Assembly (NCBI GenBank): GCA_963702835.1
Contig: OY969762.1
Location: forward strand, 2,790,001 to 2,854,000
Source: JAFGAV01 sp041479055
Lineage (GTDB): Bacteria > Acidobacteriota > Aminicenantia > Aminicenantales > JAFGAV01
Direction of reading: 5' to 3'
DNA length: 64,000 bases
Shown here: positions 26,851 to 34,606 of the stretch, in pieces
Position numbering within the stretch: position 1 is the first letter of the stretch
Layout: every line of letters starts with the position of its first letter
Position numbers and translations under genes: made by a program
The notes under the pieces: generated by a model
Seen by the model: the letters and a program-made list of their open reading frames with translations, nothing else
What the model was told of the DNA's origin: nothing
The model's database searches: none

Positions 26851-27389
26851 GTTCTTTTTTTCCCAGGCCCCCGGGGCTTCCTTCGGCCCTTTGGAGAGGC
26901 GGGCCCGCCCCGGAGATCCCTCAGCACGCCCTTCACCCTGGCCAGGATCCGGGGGATGGTCCTGGCCATCTCCTCCGACAGCCCCTCGCCCATCCGGTAT
27001 ATGTTTTTGGCCTCAACGGCCACGACTCGGATGCGGGAGGGGACGTGCAGGCCCAGCTTCCGTCCGATCTCGATCATCTGGGGGACGGAGACGTAGTGGG
27101 GCGAAGGGCCGGGCATGGCCCTCAGGTCATCCGCTTCCAAGAGGCGGACCCGGCCGGTCTGCGGCTGCGCCTTCTTGATGGTGTCCACCAGGAGAAGCGT
27201 GTCGTAACCGGTGATGACATCGAGGAGGGCCAGTCCCGAAAGCGCGCACTCTTCAAAATCCGTTTTTTCCAGATCGCAGAAAGGCCGCTGGCCGCCGGAC
27301 GCTTCCTGCCGCAGCCGCCGGACGACCTCGATCCCCACCGCGTCGTCACCGTAGAGATCGTTTCCCAGACCCAGGACGAGCGTCCGAAT
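26847..27389 (-). CDS. Hydrogenase maturation endopeptidase, probable ATT start
   Basis: This protease cuts the C-terminal tail from a [NiFe]-hydrogenase large subunit. The open frame from the first GTG (27338) begins at GIEVVRRL, which would delete the essential first motif. Reading back 17 codons gives RTLVLGLGNDLYGDDAVG, the GxGNxLxxDD signature with the metal-binding Asp. No ATG, GTG or TTG exists there: the frame enters from ATT at 27389-27387, preceded by AAGGGG at 7 bases. I therefore propose ATT as start, giving 180 residues. Asp in TILLVDT-like LLLVDTIKK and PSPHYVSVP match later family motifs. The C-terminus is basic and Gly-rich. It overlaps hypB by four bases. Confidence 0.8.
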   Translation of the reverse strand: MRTLVLGLGNDLYGDDAVGIEVVRRLRQEASGGQRPFCDLEKTDFEECALSGLALLDVITGYDTLLLVDTIKKAQPQTGRVRLLEADDLRAMPGPSPHYVSVPQMIEIGRKLGLHVPSRIRVVAVEAKNIYRMGEGLSEEMARTIPRILARVKGVLRDLRGGPASPKGRRKPRGPGKKRT

Positions 27390-27393
27390 GGCT

Positions 27394-28491
27394 TTACCCC
27401 TTGGGCAAGAGCACGGTGAAGGTCGTGCCCCGGCCGAGTTCGCTGCCCACCCGAATGAGGCCGTTGTGAGCTTCCACGATCTTCTTGGCGATGGCCAGGC
27501 CCAGGCCCGTGCCCTTGACCTTCTGGTCTTCGCTGCGCTTGACCCGGTAGAATTGGTCGAAGATATGGGGGAGGTGCTCCGGGGCGATGCCGATGCCCGA
27601 GTCCTGGACCTCGACTGAGACGGCGTCCTTTTCCTCCCGGAGCCGGACCGTGACCGAGCCTTCCGGCCGGTTGTACTTGATGGCGTTGCTGAGGAGGTTG
27701 GAAAAGACCTGCTCCAGGCTTTGCTCGTCGCCCGACACGAGGTCGGAGCCCGCGGCCTCCTCCAGCCGGAGCGAGACCTTGTTCTCGGCCGCCGCCGGCT
27801 TCATGAATTCTACCAGCTTACGGAGAAGAGGCTGGAGAGAAAGGGGCTTGATCTTGTCAAAGATCTGGCCGTGGCTGAGCCGAGTCAGGTCGAGCCAGTC
27901 GTTGATCAGACAGAGGAGGGCGCCCATCCGTTCCCGGGCCCGGAGGAGCATGTCCTTGAGCCGGTCGTCCAAGGGCGCGATCATGCCCGCCAGGATGACC
28001 TCGAAGTACTGCTGGATGGCCACCAGCGGGCTGCGGAGCTGATGGGAGACCAGGGTGATGAAATTCTCCTCCATCAGCTTCTTCTCCCTCCGTAGGGCCT
28101 CGGCCTCCAGGCTGAGGCGTCGGCGCTCCAGCCCTCGGCGGATGATGATCCTCAGCTCCTCGGGAGTGAAGGGCTTGGGCAGGAAGTCGTAGGCGCCCTT
28201 TTTCATGGCCTCCACGGCCGATTCCACTGTGGCATAGCCGGTGATGACCACGGGAATCAGGTTGGGGTCGAGGGCCCGGGCCTGTTCCAGGACTTCGAAA
28301 CCGTTAAGGCCGGGCATCTTCAGGTCGATCAGGATGAGATGGGGTTGGAGAGCCTTGATTTTTTCCAGACCGGCCAGGCCGTTTTCGGCCGTTTCGGCCC
28401 GGTATCCGTCCTTGACTAGGATCAGGCTGCAGGAGTCGCGCATGGACTCCTCGTCGTCGATGACTAGGATAAGCGGCTTGTTGTCCGTCAT
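27394..28491 (-). CDS. Receiver-histidine kinase hybrid (REC-HisKA-HATPase)
   Basis: This 365-residue soluble protein has an N-terminal receiver domain (VIDDEESM; phospho-Asp in LIDLKMPG; LPKPFTPEE). A kinase core follows, with H-box FITLVSHQLRSPLVAIQQY and ATP-binding motifs NLLSNAIKYN, DSGIGI and GTGLGLAIAKKI. There is no membrane segment, so it takes its input through phosphorylation of its receiver. Its stop TAA is five bases before the ATT start of the maturation protease, so the two are cotranscribed with hypB and hypA, tying it to hydrogenase control. Confidence 0.9.
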   Translation of the reverse strand: MTDNKPLILVIDDEESMRDSCSLILVKDGYRAETAENGLAGLEKIKALQPHLILIDLKMPGLNGFEVLEQARALDPNLIPVVITGYATVESAVEAMKKGAYDFLPKPFTPEELRIIIRRGLERRRLSLEAEALRREKKLMEENFITLVSHQLRSPLVAIQQYFEVILAGMIAPLDDRLKDMLLRARERMGALLCLINDWLDLTRLSHGQIFDKIKPLSLQPLLRKLVEFMKPAAAENKVSLRLEEAAGSDLVSGDEQSLEQVFSNLLSNAIKYNRPEGSVTVRLREEKDAVSVEVQDSGIGIAPEHLPHIFDQFYRVKRSEDQKVKGTGLGLAIAKKIVEAHNGLIRVGSELGRGTTFTVLLPKG

Positions 28492-28604
28492 GTGCTGCTT
28501 TTAGGGCGCCCTGGAATGGATCGTTTGACCAGAAAGATATTGTATCCTAAACCGGGGTGATTACAAAAGCGGGGCAACTGGCCTTTCCGAAGAGGCCAAG
28601 CTCA

Positions 28605-28663
28605 AATCAAATCAAAAGACGTCTTGGGCGGGTGTATTTTCCGCTGCTCCATCGCCCCAGACG
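28605..28663 (-). terminator. Rho-independent terminator of the tandem-receiver gene
   Basis: On the minus strand CGTCTGGGGCG (28663-28653) pairs with CGCCCAAGACG (28630-28620), 10 of 11 positions, around a 22-nt loop. A T-rich run tcttttgattt follows. It lies 35 bp past the stop codon at 28698. Confidence 0.55.
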
Positions 28664-28697
28664 CGCTTCCGGGCGGGGGCTTGAGTGAAAAAAGGAA

Positions 28698-29501
28698 TCA
28701 CTTTTGCAGGAGTTTTTTGACCCGGGCCAGCAGGTCGTCGGGCTTGATCGGTTTGTCGATGTAGTCGTCCGGACCGGCCAGGCCTTGTTCGTCGCCCTTG
28801 AACTGAAAGCGGCTGCCGGCCAGTTCTTTGACGGCCGAGACGAAGACAACCGGAGTGGCTTTAACCGATTCAAACTCGGGTGAGGTTTTAATGGCGTTGC
28901 ACAGGGAAAAACCGTCGAACAGAGAGTCCATCATGATGTCCAGCAGGATGAGGTCGGGCTTTTGGGTCAGGATCATTTTCTTGCCCTCCTCGGGGTTGGC
29001 AGCGGTGAGGACCTCATACAGGGCTGATTTCAGGATGGGGGTAACGGCTGCCCGGAAGTCCGGGTCGTCGTCGATGACCAGAATTTTGGGATATTGTCCG
29101 CTCATGCTCTTATCCTCCTTTGTCGGACTGAATACGCTGTTTAGGGCCAGTCTCAATTCCTCCTTGCCGAAGGACTTGATGAAATAGAAAAAGATGTCTT
29201 GTTCCCGGACCTTGGCCTCCAGCTTCTTGGAATTTCGTCGGGTGGTCATGATGATCTTAAGCCCGGGATCGAGGTTCTTCAAGATGGAAGCGGCCTCATA
29301 GCCTTTCATCTCCGGGAGGTCTACGTCCACGATCAAGCAGGAGAAACCGCCGCCGGGTATCTTTCTGATCGCCTCGGAGAGGTTTTTTCCGGTGTCGACA
29401 AAATAACCCTCGTTCCTCAAGAAAGCGGCGAGGTCCCGGCGGACGCGCAGGTCGGGGTCGATGACCAGGACCCGTTTCTCAAGCTTTTCCGAGGGAGACA
29501 T
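28698..29501 (-). CDS. Tandem receiver-domain protein (REC-REC)
   Basis: This 267-residue protein has two receiver domains and no output domain. The first (about 9-125) has phospho-Asp in LIVDVDLPEM but a modified acidic pocket (VIDPDL). The second (about 140-265) is canonical, with VIDDDPDF, LLDIMMD and DYIDKPIKPDD. It may act as a phosphate sink or relay between the kinases of this locus. A perfect sigma-54 promoter lies 23 bp upstream of its ATG and I see no Shine-Dalgarno sequence in the very short leader. A terminator follows, so it is probably monocistronic. Confidence 0.88.
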   Translation of the reverse strand: MSPSEKLEKRVLVIDPDLRVRRDLAAFLRNEGYFVDTGKNLSEAIRKIPGGGFSCLIVDVDLPEMKGYEAASILKNLDPGLKIIMTTRRNSKKLEAKVREQDIFFYFIKSFGKEELRLALNSVFSPTKEDKSMSGQYPKILVIDDDPDFRAAVTPILKSALYEVLTAANPEEGKKMILTQKPDLILLDIMMDSLFDGFSLCNAIKTSPEFESVKATPVVFVSAVKELAGSRFQFKGDEQGLAGPDDYIDKPIKPDDLLARVKKLLQK

Positions 29502-29523
29502 CGTTGTTCGTATTTAGTATTGA

Positions 29524-29539
29524 AGCAATTAATGTGCCA
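29524..29539 (-). promoter_or_regulatory. Sigma-54 (-24/-12) promoter, perfect consensus
   Basis: On the minus strand the sequence is TGGCACATTAATTGCT, an exact TGGCAC-N5-TTGCT. Transcription should start near 29513, 12 bases before the tandem-receiver start codon. A palindrome related to that of the other sigma-54 promoter lies about 132 bp upstream. Confidence 0.85.
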
Positions 29540-29650
29540 ATACGGGCTGACGCGATTCTCTAAAATCTTTTCTAATATATTGAAAATAAATTATTTAGAA
29601 ATGCCAAGCCCTAGCCTGTTGAGGAAATTTCCCTGGAATGAATATGGACT

Positions 29651-29665
29651 GTGGAATTTTTCCAC
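29651..29665. promoter_or_regulatory. Putative NtrC-type activator binding palindrome (UAS 2)
   Basis: GTGGAATTTTTCCAC is a perfect palindrome with a 3-bp centre, centred about 132 bp from the -12 GC of the sigma-54 promoter. Aligned with 34552-34570 it shares 13 of 19 positions, including GGAAAAAT and CC. Confidence 0.6.
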
Positions 29666-29698
29666 GGGCTTATTGTAAGATTACCCTGTAACAAAAAA

Positions 29699-29798
29699 GG
29701 ATCGTCCAGCCATGGCTGGATTGATGCAGGAAATAAAGGCAGGAGTGATCAGGGAGAGATCACTTGAGTTTGGGGGATGTAGGCCATGCTGGACGATC
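29699..29798 (-). ncRNA. Candidate structured RNA downstream of the hydrogenase protease
   Basis: On the minus strand GATCGTCCAGCATGG (29798-29784) pairs with CCATGGCTGGACGATC (29715-29700) with one bulge, then a CTTTTTTG run follows. The 70-nt interior contains another hairpin, GTGATC with GATCAC (29746-29764). The pattern resembles a small RNA ending in its own terminator, or simply a second terminator. No promoter was identified and homologues cannot be checked here. This element and the adjacent terminator fill much of the 384-bp gap 29502-29886. Confidence 0.35.
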
Positions 29799-29865
29799 GC
29801 AAGAAAAGAAAGAGGAAGGAGCGCTTTCCTTACGGAGTCCTTACTCTCCATAAGACGCTCCTTCC
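29799..29865 (-). terminator. Terminator of the sulfhydrogenase operon
   Basis: On the minus strand GGAAGGAGCG (29865-29856) pairs perfectly with CGCTCCTTCC (29823-29814); an inner GGAG/CTCC stem fills the loop. The T-rich tail tctttcttttcttg follows, 22 bp beyond the protease stop. Confidence 0.7.
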
Positions 29866-29886
29866 CTACTGACACGCTTAGCCTCT

Positions 29887-30350
29887 TTAGCTCTGGAGAG
29901 CCTTCAAGATTTTATCCACGGCTTCCTCGACTTCAACCGAAAGCCGGCCGCCCTCCAAGATGGAAGCCGGCTGGATGCCCAGGAGATAGGAGTCCATAAG
30001 CTTCTGGTAGGAGAGGGGCGCGGACAGGACGGAGGCCAGCCTGTGGCTGAGTGAGGCGTTCCACAGAACATAGCGCAGCGGCAGCAGGCAGACTTTTCCG
30101 GGTTTGTCGCCAAAGTCCACGGCATCGAGTAAAATGAAACGTCCGGGGGTCTTTTCCAGGGCCGGCGCCTCCGCCAGCTCTTGCTCCAGCCAGACGGTCT
30201 GAAGGCCCCTGTCCCGAAGGCGTCTGGCCAGCTCGAGCCCGGCCCGGTCATCCGAACGGTCTTCCCGGCCCAGGCCGATAAATACCGCCGGTCCCTCCAC
30301 GGTTAGGCTCCGCAAGCGGGCCTTCCAATCGTCGGCCGGGGCCTTGGTCA
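29887..30350 (-). CDS. Hydrogenase maturation protease, second copy
   Basis: The protein begins TKAPADDWKARLRSL and then VFIGLGREDRSDDRAGLELARRL, which aligns with GxGNxxRxDD of hydrogenase maturation endopeptidases; the usual Asn is Arg. ILLDAVDFGDKPG holds the second metal-binding Asp. Length is about 153 residues. In the raw sequence its frame is continuous with the end of the hydrogenase large subunit (DPCISCSAH). I place the start at GTG 30350 because removing one G gives the large subunit a stop TGA overlapping this GTG; GTG 30300, with GGAG upstream, is the alternative. It probably processes HydA upstream. Confidence 0.7.
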
Positions 30351-31622
30351 CCTGGACCATATGAGCCGAGCAGCTGATGCAGGGGTCGAAAGCCCGCACC
30401 ACCAAGTCCATCCGGTCCCGGATCTTATCTTCCTGGCCCTTTTTCAGCAGCTCCTGGGCGGCCAGGAAGCAGTATCGCTCGATGTCCTCGGCATTCTGGG
30501 CGGTAGGGGTGATGATGTCGGTGTGGACAATGCGGCCTTTGGCGATCTCGTAGGCATGGAACAGGATACCCCGCGGCGCCTCGACCGCGCCGACTCCCTT
30601 GCCCGTGTCCCGTCCCCACTTGACCGGCGCCGGGTCCTCGGAGCTTCAAGGCTTCATCAATAACCTGGGGGACGCGCTCGAAAGCGTAGAGGGTTTCCAA
30701 GGCCTGAGCGGCGTTGTTGAACAGGGGGTTCTTTTTCCAGCGGTCGTTGTAGTACTTCTTGAAGAGGCGGCCGGCCTCGCCTTCCAGCCGTTCGCCCAGG
30801 TTGTTGATCCGGGCCAGGGCTCCCACAGAGTAAGGCTTGCCCTTGTACTGGCTGCGTTTGCAAAATGAGTGGGGGACAATGAATTCGTTAGTCACCTTTT
30901 TGTAATCCTGGACATCGACCCTGTCGCCGTTGGAGATGATGATTTCATCGCCCACCAAGCCGAACTTGTCTCCCCCGGGATGACAGCAGACATAGAGCGT
31001 TTCGGATTCGGGGATGTCGGGGTAATTGAGCTCGCACATCAACTGGACGGTCCTCAGGGCGAAGGGCATGAACTGAATGGCCCGGTTCTTGATCCAGATG
31101 AGTTCCTCACGGTTCGGATACCGGCCGAAACCGCCGATGACGGGGTTTTCGCCGTGGATGAAACGGCCGCTCATGGTCTTCATGATGTGGTTGCCGAACT
31201 GCTTCATCTCCAACCCGATCTTGGCCTCGAAGGCGTACTTGGCGGCCATGGCGATGGCATTGGGGTAGCCCAGATAGTCGGGCAGGGCCAGGAAGAAGAC
31301 GTGCAGGGGATGGCTTTCGATCATTTCGCCCAGGTGCATCAGCTCCCGCAGCAGAGTAACCTTGGCCGGGCTCTTGACCTCCAGGGCCTTCTCCATGGCC
31401 GCGGAGGGCGGCGTAGTTGTGGGACAGGGTGCAGATGGCGCAGATGCGGGGCACCAGGTTGAGGTCTTCTTCGGGAGTTTTGCCGACGGTCAGCCGCTCG
31501 AAAAGACGGGGTCCTTCGTTGACGAAGAATTTCACCTCGGTGACGGTCTGGCCGTCGATGGTGGCGGTGACCCCGCCGTTTCCTTCAACCCGGGCGAGAT
31601 GGTCGATGCTGATCTTCTTCAT
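30348..31622 (-). pseudogene. hydA: Group 3b-type [NiFe] hydrogenase large subunit (HydA), frameshifted
   Basis: Pieces in three frames together encode a complete large subunit. They start KKISIDHLARVEGNGGV, then L1 motif RICAICTLSHNYAAL (four-residue CxxC) and end with L2 motif DPCISCSAH. Extra bases are needed near 31405 (GAGGG) and 30633 (GGG), and probably one near 30351, which would restore a stop after SAHMVQ. Apart from single-base indels the sequence is well conserved, so sequence error is likelier than decay. The enzyme would oxidise or produce H2 with NAD(P)H in the HydBGDA complex. Start ATG 31622 has AAAGGAG upstream. Confidence 0.75.
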
Positions 31623-32404
31623 TTCTTCTCTCCTTTCGAGCTGGGCGAAGAAGTCGGCGATGCGTGTCCCGCTGAAATTGGCCATCTTCCGTAGGATCAT
31701 CTCCCGGTCAAAGCCTTTTTCCAGCAGGAGATGGTATTCGGCGGTCCGGTTGGCCTCTTCAGCCGGCCCCCAGCAGCCGACGCAAGGCAGGTTGTGGTTG
31801 GGGCAGACTGCCGCACAGCCGGCGGCCGTCAGCGGGCCGAGGCAGTGGATGTTCTGGTTGAGCAGGCAGTCGTTCTCCTTCCATTTGCACTCGACGCAGA
31901 CCGGGAAGCGGAATAGCTCGGGCGGATTGCCGGCCAGGAGCCGGGTGAGGGTCGAGAGAAATTGCTCCTTGCCGATCGGGCAGCCGGGCAGGTAGTAGTC
32001 CACCTTGACGTAGGCATCGATGGGCTTGGACTGGCAGGGGTTTGGTGTTGATAATTTCCACCTGGCCGTAAACCTTTTTCAGGTTCTTCTCCCATTCTTT
32101 GGGGTCGAGGAAAGCCGCCTGCAGGCCGCCCAGGCCGGCGCAGATGCCGATGGCGACCAGCACCTTGGCCCGCTTCCGGATGTCGAGGAGCTCCTTCATC
32201 TCTTTCTCCGTAGAAACCGAGCCCTCCACCAGGGCGACGTCCAGCTCGCCGTCGATATTGTCGCTCTTGGCCATGAGGAAGGACTCGATGTCGGCCGCCT
32301 GAAAGATATTGACGCAGCTCCTCCTCGCAGTCGACGATCAGAAGGGCGTCGCCGGCGCAGCCGGTCAGCTCGTAGATGCCGATTTTTAGCTTATCTTTTG
32401 TCAT
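31619..32404 (-). pseudogene. hydD: Group 3b-type [NiFe] hydrogenase small subunit (HydD), frameshifted
   Basis: Starts TKDKLKIGIYELTGCAGD, the N-terminal cluster motif, and continues in a second frame (NIFQAADIESF, ALVEGSVSTEKE) and a third (VDYYLPGCPIGKEQF, ECKWKENDCLL, CVGCWGP). Extra bases are implied near 32312 and 32038. A third, near 31638, is inferred: without it the frame runs straight into HydA, and with it the protein ends at a TGA that overlaps the HydA ATG. The cysteine sets for three Fe-S clusters are present. It transfers electrons from HydA to HydG and HydB. Confidence 0.75.
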
Positions 32405-32415
32405 GGTCGCACCCC

Positions 32416-33260
32416 TCAGATGAGCTCCCGCATGTGGAGGACATCCCAGTAGGTGAACACTGGGCCGTCCAGGCAGGTGTAGATGTAGTCGATGGCGCAA
32501 TGGCCGCATTTGCCGACGCCGCATTTCATCCGGCGCTCCAGAGTCATCAGGATCTGATGCTTAGGGATGTTCAGCTTGACAATTCCTGATGACGAATTTG
32601 TACATAACCGGCGGTCCGCAGACCAGGCCGTAGGTGTGCTCGGGGTTGATTTTGGACAGTTTGGGGAAGAGGGTTGTGACGACGCCGATGTTTTCCGTCC
32701 AGCTGCCGGTGTCATCCGCGTCCACGGCCAGGTGGCACTCCAGGTCGCCCCTTTCCTTGAGGGCGAAATATTCTTCGCGGAAAATCATCTCCGACGGCTT
32801 TTTGGCCCCGTACAGCACGGCCACTTTTCCGAACTGGTCGCGGTTGTCGAGACAATAGAGCAGTACCGAGCGCAGCGGAGCGACGCCCAAGCCGCCGATG
32901 GATGATGAGGATGTCCTTGCCCATCATTTCGTCGACAGGGAAGCCGTTCCCGTAGGGGCCGCGAAGGCCGATCAGGGAATTTTCCTTGAGCTTGAACAGG
33001 GCGCTGGTCACCGATCCCCGCCTTCCGGATGCAGAACTCGAGCAGCCCCGGCCGCGAGGGCGTGGAGGAAAGGCAGAAGGGGGCTTCGCCGGTGCCCAGG
33101 ACCGAAATCATGGCGAACTGCCCCGGCCTGTAGTTGAAAGGTAGGGCCTTGTTCCATGTCGACAAACCGCACCTGGAAGAATTTCACGTCATCGGTGAGA
33201 TGGTAGGTGCGGACGATGCGGGCCGGCTGGGGAGTGAAGGGGTTCGTTCAGTTCAGACAT
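32416..33260 (-). pseudogene. hydG: Sulfhydrogenase gamma subunit (HydG, FAD/NAD(P)-binding), frameshifted
   Basis: This subunit couples the hydrogenase to NAD(P) through FAD. Ordered fragments are RIVRTYHLTDDVKFFQVRF, NYRPGQFAMISVLG (FAD-binding RxGQ), LRGPYGNGFP, IGGLGVAPLRSVL (nucleotide-binding), GLVCGPPVMYKFV and finally ERRMKCGVGKCGHC for the [2Fe-2S] cluster. The frame must be changed near 33240, 33140, 33015, 32899 and 32581, each consistent with one extra base, mostly in short homopolymers. Start ATG 33260 is the simplest; ATG about 33276 behind GAGGTGA is possible if another indel is present. Confidence 0.75.
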
Positions 33261-33281
33261 TTGTGTTCGGCGTTCATTTGG

Positions 33282-34340
33282 TCACCTCTTGAGCTCATTT
33301 TTTTCCAAAAGGCATCGACGGTCTTCGCCCTCCAGGGATCGGGCGACGGTCTTGACGTTGATCTCCACGGGGCAGGTCACCAGGCAGCGGCCGCAGCCGA
33401 CACAGCTCGGCTTTCCGTACTTGCTGACATAGGCCTGAAGCTTGTGGGTGTACCACAGGCTGAGCCGGTCGGACTTTGTGCTCCCGGAAGTTCTCGCCCG
33501 CCGGCCACCTCGGAATATTCCGGCAGCGTGCAGGAATCCCAGTAGCGGATGCCGGCTGGCCCGGCTTCCCGCCCAGGAACAGCTTGTCGGCAACGTTGTA
33601 ACAGTTGCAGGTCGGGCAAACCATGGAGCAGGAGCCGCAGGCCAGGCAGGCGGCGCCACTTCCTCCCAGAAAGCGGCTTTGTATTTGAGCTCCATCAGGT
33701 CGGGCATGCTGACAAATTGACTTCCGTCCTGAAGGCCTTGTCCCTTTCCTTCTGCCAGCGAATGTAGGTCTGGATGTCTTTGTCGGTCAGTTTCTCGTCG
33801 AACAGGTCCGGGCCCAGTGCGGACGAGGTCATCGCCCTGGCTGGAGCCGATCCAGACCAGGAAATAGCTCTCCAGGTCGGTGAAGAACAGGTCGATAGCC
33901 TTCCTCGATGATGTTGTGTCCGGGTGGATTTGCAGAAGCAGTGTTCGTCCGGCCAGCAGGAAAGCCCTAGGATCAGGGTCTTCTTCCGGGCCTTGAGGTA
34001 GTAGGGGTCGGAGTACTGCATGGGTGAACAGCTTATCCAGGATGAGCAGGCCGTGGATGTCGCAGGGATGAATGCCGAACAGGATTTTGGGGGAGATGTG
34101 AGATAAGTCCTCCCGGTAGCCCTCGGCGGTAAAGGTGAACATATTGAAGTTGGGAGGCACCATGAGTTTTTTTGGTGGAATGTAGGTCCGAGTTGCCTTC
34201 ATCTCAATCCGGTTGAAGTCTTCCACCCGGTCGAAGGCATAGGTGGTGCCCTTCTTGACGGGAGCCCACAACTGGGCCTTCCGGGAGATTGTCTCCAGAA
34301 AAGGATGGAAATGATTTTTCTTGAGCTTGATGATTCTCAT
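33282..34340 (-). pseudogene. hydB: Sulfhydrogenase beta subunit (HydB, two [4Fe-4S]), frameshifted
   Basis: This first subunit of the operon carries Fe-S clusters that accept electrons from HydG. Recognisable parts are IIKLKKNHFHPFL, ILFGIHPCDIHGLLILDKLF, LSCWPDEHCFCKST, LFFTDLESYFLVWIG, CLACGSCSMVCPTCNCYNV, WDSCTLPEYSEVAGG and the C-terminal CVGCGRCLVTCPVEI. Nine shifts are needed: extra bases near 34023, 33923, 33894, 33821, 33498 and 33476, missing ones near 33715, 33652 and 33570. No stop codon or cysteine loss accompanies them. AAGGAGG lies 13 bases before ATG 34340. A sigma-54 promoter lies 85 bp upstream. Confidence 0.75.
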
Positions 34341-34424
34341 GATTTCTTTGCTTCCTCCTTCTGTGTCCGGGCCAGATTGGGCTCTAATCACGGACGGAAT
34401 GATACAAGAATAGGAATTAAATTA

Positions 34425-34440
34425 TGCAATATCCATGCCT
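34425..34440 (-). promoter_or_regulatory. Sigma-54 (-24/-12) promoter of the sulfhydrogenase operon
   Basis: On the minus strand AGGCATGGATATTGCA keeps the invariant GG and GC at exactly 10-bp spacing and the TTGCA -12 element. The predicted start is near 34414, giving hydB a leader of about 74 nt. The gene immediately upstream codes for a sigma-54 activator. Confidence 0.7.
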
Positions 34441-34551
34441 GATGTTCGAGAATAATGGCAAAAAAAATATAATAACAATTTATTTAGTTTCAAGCGGATA
34501 AGGTCTTTTTAGAATCGCCAAAAAATTTTATAGAATTGGCCGGATTAGGGT

Positions 34552-34570
34552 ATGGGGAAAAATGCCCCAT
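34552..34570. promoter_or_regulatory. Putative NtrC-type activator binding palindrome (UAS 1)
   Basis: ATGGGG and CCCCAT flank AAAAATG. The centre is about 134 bp from the -12 GC of the sigma-54 promoter, matching the 132 bp of UAS 2. No T tract follows the stem on the minus strand, so it is not a good terminator for the NtrC gene. Confidence 0.6.
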
Positions 34571-34606
34571 TAGCTGTCCTCTTATGACATACTTTTGGGA
34601 AAACTA

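Noticed and set aside
29887..30411. A natural large-subunit/protease fusion in one frame
   Set aside because: It lies at the end of the indel tract, and removing one G gives a normal stop and an overlapping GTG start. I treat it as an artefact unless resequencing says otherwise.
33282..34340. Programmed ribosomal frameshifting in hydB; three of the extra bases are almost exactly 100 bp apart
   Set aside because: Nine shifts in one gene, in both directions, with no common slippery motif and irregular later spacing, do not fit recoding.
34552..34570. Terminator of the NtrC gene
   Set aside because: The palindrome follows the gene but has no T tract after it; its distance to the sigma-54 promoter and likeness to the second palindrome fit an enhancer better.
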